DNA of 64,000 nucleotides, taken from NCBI GenBank assembly GCA_964017185.1, contig OZ024870.1, positions 21,413,621 to 21,477,620 on the forward strand, given 5' to 3'. Shown in pieces: positions 59,539-64,000 of this stretch; position 1 is the stretch's first letter; each line of letters starts with the position of its first letter. A program made the position numbers and the translations under genes. The notes under the pieces were generated by a model. It made no database searches, was not told where the DNA came from, and was given only the letters and a program-made list of their open reading frames with translations. The stretch comes from Rugalucina vietnamica. Lineage: Eukaryota > Mollusca > Bivalvia > Lucinida > Lucinidae.

Positions 59539-60861
59539 GTTTAATTCAAAATTTAAATTCAATGCTTAAAGCGATGGTTTAATATGCTAATTCGATAATT
59601 ATTTTAATGTTAATGTTTTAAGTTTACGCACATTGATGAATTATTTTAAGTTTCATTTGTAAATTTTGCTAAACGATGCTTAATATGATATAAAATGCGA
59701 CATCCAAGATGTATACTATTTGGTAAAAATATTTGCATTCCATGATAACATGTTTTTATATTAAAAGTTCAGCCTATATTCTCATATAAATAATTTCTCG
59801 TCCTCTCATTTTACCATCTTTAGATCACAATCTATTGACACTGATTTTCATTTATGAACATCCTGAAGTGTAAACGGTAGCTTAATGAGGTCTGACCATT
59901 GCCTGAGGTCTTGCGGTCAAGTCAGTAAATATTATTGTCATTTTATCCTCCGAAAACCACGAAGAATTGTCGAACAGGTCGAACGCTTAAACATTTGGCT
60001 CCAGTTACATGCATCATTCTTGGTTTATTGTCTTGAAGTTTCAAAGGTCTATATCGCATAGTTGACCAGCGTCATTAGTTCCACTGCACGTATTGTACGA
60101 TCCCACTCTTAACCTACGGTCCAAATATTATCGCATGTAACGCGGTTGTAAAATTAGTCAAACCTAGTCGCAAACTCTGAAGACAAGTTTTGCTTATGTC
60201 GAAGCTGATTTTAGTTTTATGAAGCTATGATTTAATGACGCTGATAAGACTGCGTGAATGTGCATAAAACGGTGTCTTTAAAATCACCATCATGTTGAAG
60301 TTTTAAAGTTTATATATGTTCCTTCGCATATTGAAAAGGCTGCAGGCTGTATCATAACTTGTCCATTTATACGCTAACACGGTTTACATTATAATTGCGA
60401 TTTTATTAGGTACTATGTTTCAGATGCAAATCTAATAGGTCTTCTTGTATATGCCAAAAGATGGGGTTTTGGTGCACCACAGAAGGGAAATTCTTGAACT
60501 TTGTTTTTGAAGCAAGTGATTATCACTGCAAAACCGATTGTAAAAGTAAACGTAGGGTTGAAGGTGAAGGCGCGTTACCGTCATTACATAGCGACGCTTT
60601 AATCCATCATATTTTTTCTTCACAACAATGCATACAAATTACAGCTGCGTTCAATTATTAATATACCCCTGCAATATTCAGAAATAAATTGACAACTCTT
60701 GTTTTTGAACAATCGTCACTGGCAAGAAATGGACAGTTTGACGAATTTGTTTATACAATTTGTTAAGTATAAGAGTAAATATTTACTCTTTATATAAAAC
60801 ATCCAGATCTTGTGATGTCGTATGCTAATTTATTACATAATATATGGAGCCAATTTTTTAC

Positions 60862-60862
<1 letters not shown>
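59539..60862. other. Region upstream of the SLC23 start; promoter not identified
   Basis: AT-rich; should contain the SLC23 5'UTR and promoter. No TATA box or other element could be assigned. Small frames at 60432-60661 have no recognisable feature. Confidence 0.5.

Positions 60863-60905
<43 letters not shown>
60863..60905 (+). repeat. Poly-A tract
   Basis: About 43 A. Confidence 0.5.
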
Positions 60906-60907
<2 letters not shown>

Positions 60908-61093
60908 CTGATATTCAAGTTTCAAAGATTCCACAACTTGAGGAACCACGGTTAATGGTTTGTAATTTTATTTGTAATTTATGAAAGAAAAACCGTTTGT
61001 ATACTAAGGCTGAAAATTTTGTGTCTTTATGAGCACCAGTTAGTTATAACTGCTTTCCATTCAATGTGCATTAATTTTAGAATTTCACGAGGA

Positions 61094-61636
61094 AAGCATG
61101 TCTTAAAGCACTGTGGAGTCACCTCTTGCTTTGAATTCTGCCAATATCCTGTTTGGGTTTTCATCATACAGCTTCAAGATTTGTTTTCTCGACACAGAAT
61201 GCCATATGGGGCTGGAGCTTTCACAGAGAAGCTTCTTATTGTTATGCCATCTCTCACAGCTCATCTTCATGATATATCAAATCTTCTGTATAGGGTTTAA
61301 GTCAATGGAATCACCACGACATTCAAAGACATAAGCGTTTTGTGGATTTATAATCAATACAAAGAACATTACGTTGCATACATGTAAATACTAATTCTTT
61401 TCTTATCATTATTGGCATGTTCATTTCCATGACTTAAACCCTATAGACATGATAGAAGAAGTTTGGAATATTATGAAGAGGAGATGTAAGTCATTGCCTA
61501 ATTATAAATTTATTCCACTATGGTATTCTCTGTGGAGGATCAAATCATGGAACCTTATGATGAAATGTCAATTAACGTTTTCAAATTGGTAAAATACAAA
61601 GCCAAAGGTGACTCCACGGTGCTTTAAGACACGCTT
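61094..61636 (+). mobile_element. Tc1/mariner-like relic within terminal inverted repeats
   Basis: Ends AAGCATGTCTTAAAGCAC, GTGGAGTCACC and the complement, about 30 bp each. Inside, at 61430-61490, the plus strand reads HDLNPIDMIEEVWNIMKRRC, the DLNPIE...VW block near the last catalytic acid of Tc1-type DDE transposases. The rest is too decayed or deleted to follow: 543 bp in total, versus more than 1 kb for an active element. Confidence 0.5.
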
Positions 61637-62465
61637 ACCTTATGAAGGAACTCACTAGCAAGTTTACTTCATACAACCGTCCCGGTGGAATATTAGTTTT
61701 CTTGCAAAAACACACTGACGAGCTGAGTTTTATATCATATAACAACCGCTTCACTATGAAGTTCTAAAATGCACAATGAATGAAAAAATCAGGGTGTAAC
61801 TTTGTAAATATTTGCTCACGTAGACACCAAATTTTCAGCCTTCGAACAAAAATGGTTATGTTCTGGAATCGAACATAAAATACTAATATTCTATCAAAAT
61901 TTTGCAAAATCACCCATGCAACTCCATCCGATAAACATCAACGATCCCTTTGCTCATACGACAGACTCTTACCAGGCAAAGCGACACACTTAGTTTTGTT
62001 ATACCGTACCGATGAACACAACCAGCCTGGAATAAACAAAAATAGTTTTACATCTTGATCCAACCTTCTTTAATACTGTATATGTATCATATGTGACAAC
62101 GCACTGTATTTCATGAGCAGAAAAAAACATTCTAATTCCATGAATTTCTGTACTTGTATCTGAAAAAAGAAAAAAAATCCAGCAACAGAATGCTTTTGGG
62201 TAGGTAGGGGATACTTTTTTTCGTATCTGAACGCATCAGAAATTCTGCCTCGAATGACAAATATCTATTTGCATGTTCTATCAGTCGCTCATATACTTTC
62301 CTCGTGCATCACGAGAAACTCGAATCGCTCACTCAGTCATGGTGCACTATCAGAAAACTTTCGTCTAAAAGTATGATCTACCCTAAGCAACCAGTTGCCT
62401 CAACATATAGGCAACATTTTAAATGAATATGAATTTCATTATTCTTTCATAAATTACAACCACAG
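61637..62465. other. No gene seen
   Basis: Spacer with no credible frame. Confidence 0.5.
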
Positions 62466-62650
62466 TGGATGAACCCCGAGGGGGTTCAAGTAAGCTTTGC
62501 TAGCGACCAACTGCGGTTCATAGCTCCATGAACATCAGAAAAATTAAACTTCAGTCACAGGAGTGAGAGCCATGGCTTTTATGACTTCAAGTTTGATCAT
62601 GTGACGTCGCGTGACACAATTTTGTTCATGGAACTATGAATCACATTTCA
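62466..62650 (-). mobile_element. Family H hairpin MITE, partial copy
   Basis: AACCCCGAGGGGGTT, TAAGCTTTGCTAGCG and CATAGCTCCATGAACATCAG match the right half of 15992-16160. GTGACGTCGCGTGACAC matches its downstream flank. Confidence 0.5.
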
Positions 62651-62985
62651 GTTCTATAGATTCATTTAGATTTTGCATCAGAAATGTAAATATATGTGAA
62701 TGATAGATACAAACATTGAAAGATAAAGTATTACATATTTACAAACACAAAATGTGAATGAAATCTCCAGAAATACTGCATATAATTATATTTTTTTATT
62801 TACATGTACATGTAATCATGTAAAAAAGGTAAAAGCCAAACATACATCACGCACCATCTGTTCTAGCCTTTTTGTCTTCTACTCTGCTGTACACATTTTT
62901 TGTTTCTCTGACTGAAGCTGATCGTCGCCTTATTGGAAAAGAGCTGTTCATCGCGTCATAATATTTAAACAAAGGCAATAGTCAC

Positions 62986-63596
62986 TCTGACACCAATAAA
63001 ACACATCAGAACCCCACATAATCCGCCATGTTCTAGTATATGACCAGCTTATAAAAAATCAATCAGAACCCCACTAAAACTGCCATGAATATGGCCAGAT
63101 TATAAATTAATCAGCCAAAACCACACTTAAACCGCCATGTATGACCAGCTTGTGAAATAATCAGCCAAGCCCAAACTATATCTGCCATGTATATGACCAG
63201 CTTGTAAAATAATCAGTCAGACGAAAACTAAAATTGTCATGTATCTGGACGGCTTATGAAATAATCAGTTAGAGTCAAACTAAAACTGCCATGTATATGA
63301 ACGGCTTTTGAAATCAAACTAAAACTGACATGTATATGAACGGCTTATGAAATGATCAGTCAGACTCAAACTAAAACTGCCATGTATATGAACGGCTTAT
63401 GAAATAATCAGTCAGACTCAAACTAAAACTGCCATGTATATGAACGGCTTATGAAATAATCAGTCAGACTCAAACTAAAACTGCCATGTATATAGACAGA
63501 TTATGAAACAATCAGACTATTTCATAATCTGGTCACATATACACGTCGGTTTTAGTTGGGTGTTGGTGTGTTTTATTGGTTTATTAGGGTCAGAAT
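62986..63596. mobile_element. Inverted-repeat element containing a 52-bp tandem array
   Basis: Ends TCTGACACCAATAAAACACA and, at 63551-63596, the complement of a similar sequence (TCTGACCCTAATAAACCAAT). Between them are about nine units of 52 bp (AACTGCCATGTATATGAACG...). Units are nearly identical at 63300-63480 and increasingly diverged towards 63000. Confidence 0.5.
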
Positions 63597-63695
63597 GTCA
63601 AATACAAGTGATAAAATAACAATAGTAGTCTAATTTCTTTACTTCCATATTTTGTCTTCGAGTGCTTTCATTCCTACTTTTCTGAAACATGTCGC

Positions 63696-63697
<2 letters not shown>

Positions 63698-63772
<75 letters not shown>
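63698..63772 (+). repeat. (AAT)n(ATT)n microsatellite
   Basis: About 42 bp of AAT repeats followed by about 30 bp of the complementary ATT repeats; a perfect potential hairpin. Confidence 0.5.
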
Positions 63773-63773
<1 letters not shown>

Positions 63774-64000
63774 GTTACATGTATTGACAGGATTCTGAAG
63801 CAACTACACACTGTTCTAATGCTTGGGAAGTAAATGATATTTCTAGGTGTAATTCATATTATACCTTAATATTAAGTCTTCTTGATTTCAGTTTTGAATG
63901 GGCCGCCCTAATTGTTACGGTGTTAAACTTTACATATACATTGTTGCTCATATAAAAATAACACCAACTAGAACGGGACGCCTTAAGTCGATGATACAAT

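Noticed and set aside
62986..63596. CRISPR-like array
   Set aside because: Units are contiguous without unique spacers, and the DNA is animal.

Overview
This is eukaryotic, animal DNA. It has split genes with GT-AG introns, is AT-rich and is very repeat-dense. The gene families (microcephalin, a Toll-like receptor, an SLC23 transporter), the CR1/jockey-like LINE fragments and several interspersed repeats suggest a lophotrochozoan, most likely a bivalve mollusc. The species cannot be named from the sequence alone. There is no operon, CRISPR array or prokaryotic feature.

Three real protein-coding genes can be assembled exon by exon, all on the minus strand. (1) 145-8006: most of a microcephalin (MCPH1) gene, nine coding exons with matching splice phases. 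They cover the N-terminal BRCT, a giant low-complexity central exon and the second BRCT. The last BRCT must lie left of the window. (2) 24949-27720: a complete two-exon Toll-like receptor (787 aa). (3) 44171-59538: a complete 13-exon SLC23-type (nucleobase/ascorbate transporter family) gene, 701 aa, with departures from the family's usual signature residues.

The rest is mostly mobile DNA. 8.3-20.8 kb: LINE relics, a tandem array of about 455-bp units inside a 2.9-kb element, two TIR elements with 5-bp target duplications, a 5'-truncated LINE with a long open ORF2 on the minus strand, and a foldback element. 21-25 kb: more short elements. 30.8-36.4 kb: one large element with inverted arms of about 876 bp, carrying nested hairpins. 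36.4-44 kb: gene-free, with diverged repeats, a tandem duplication containing a retroposon insertion, a TLR relic and a LINE relic. 59.5-64 kb: upstream of the SLC23 gene, with a Tc1/mariner-like relic and a tandem array inside inverted repeats.

The observation most worth following is a small palindromic element (called Rep-A here, 11 copies). Six copies lie in the same orientation only 9-25 nt upstream of splice acceptors, five in MCPH1 and one in SLC23. Their 4-bp AT-rich target duplication adjoins the polypyrimidine tract. A second family (Rep-B) ends about 50 nt upstream of two other MCPH1 acceptors. This could be splice-site-directed insertion, or transposon-supplied branch points; it is an inference that needs testing.
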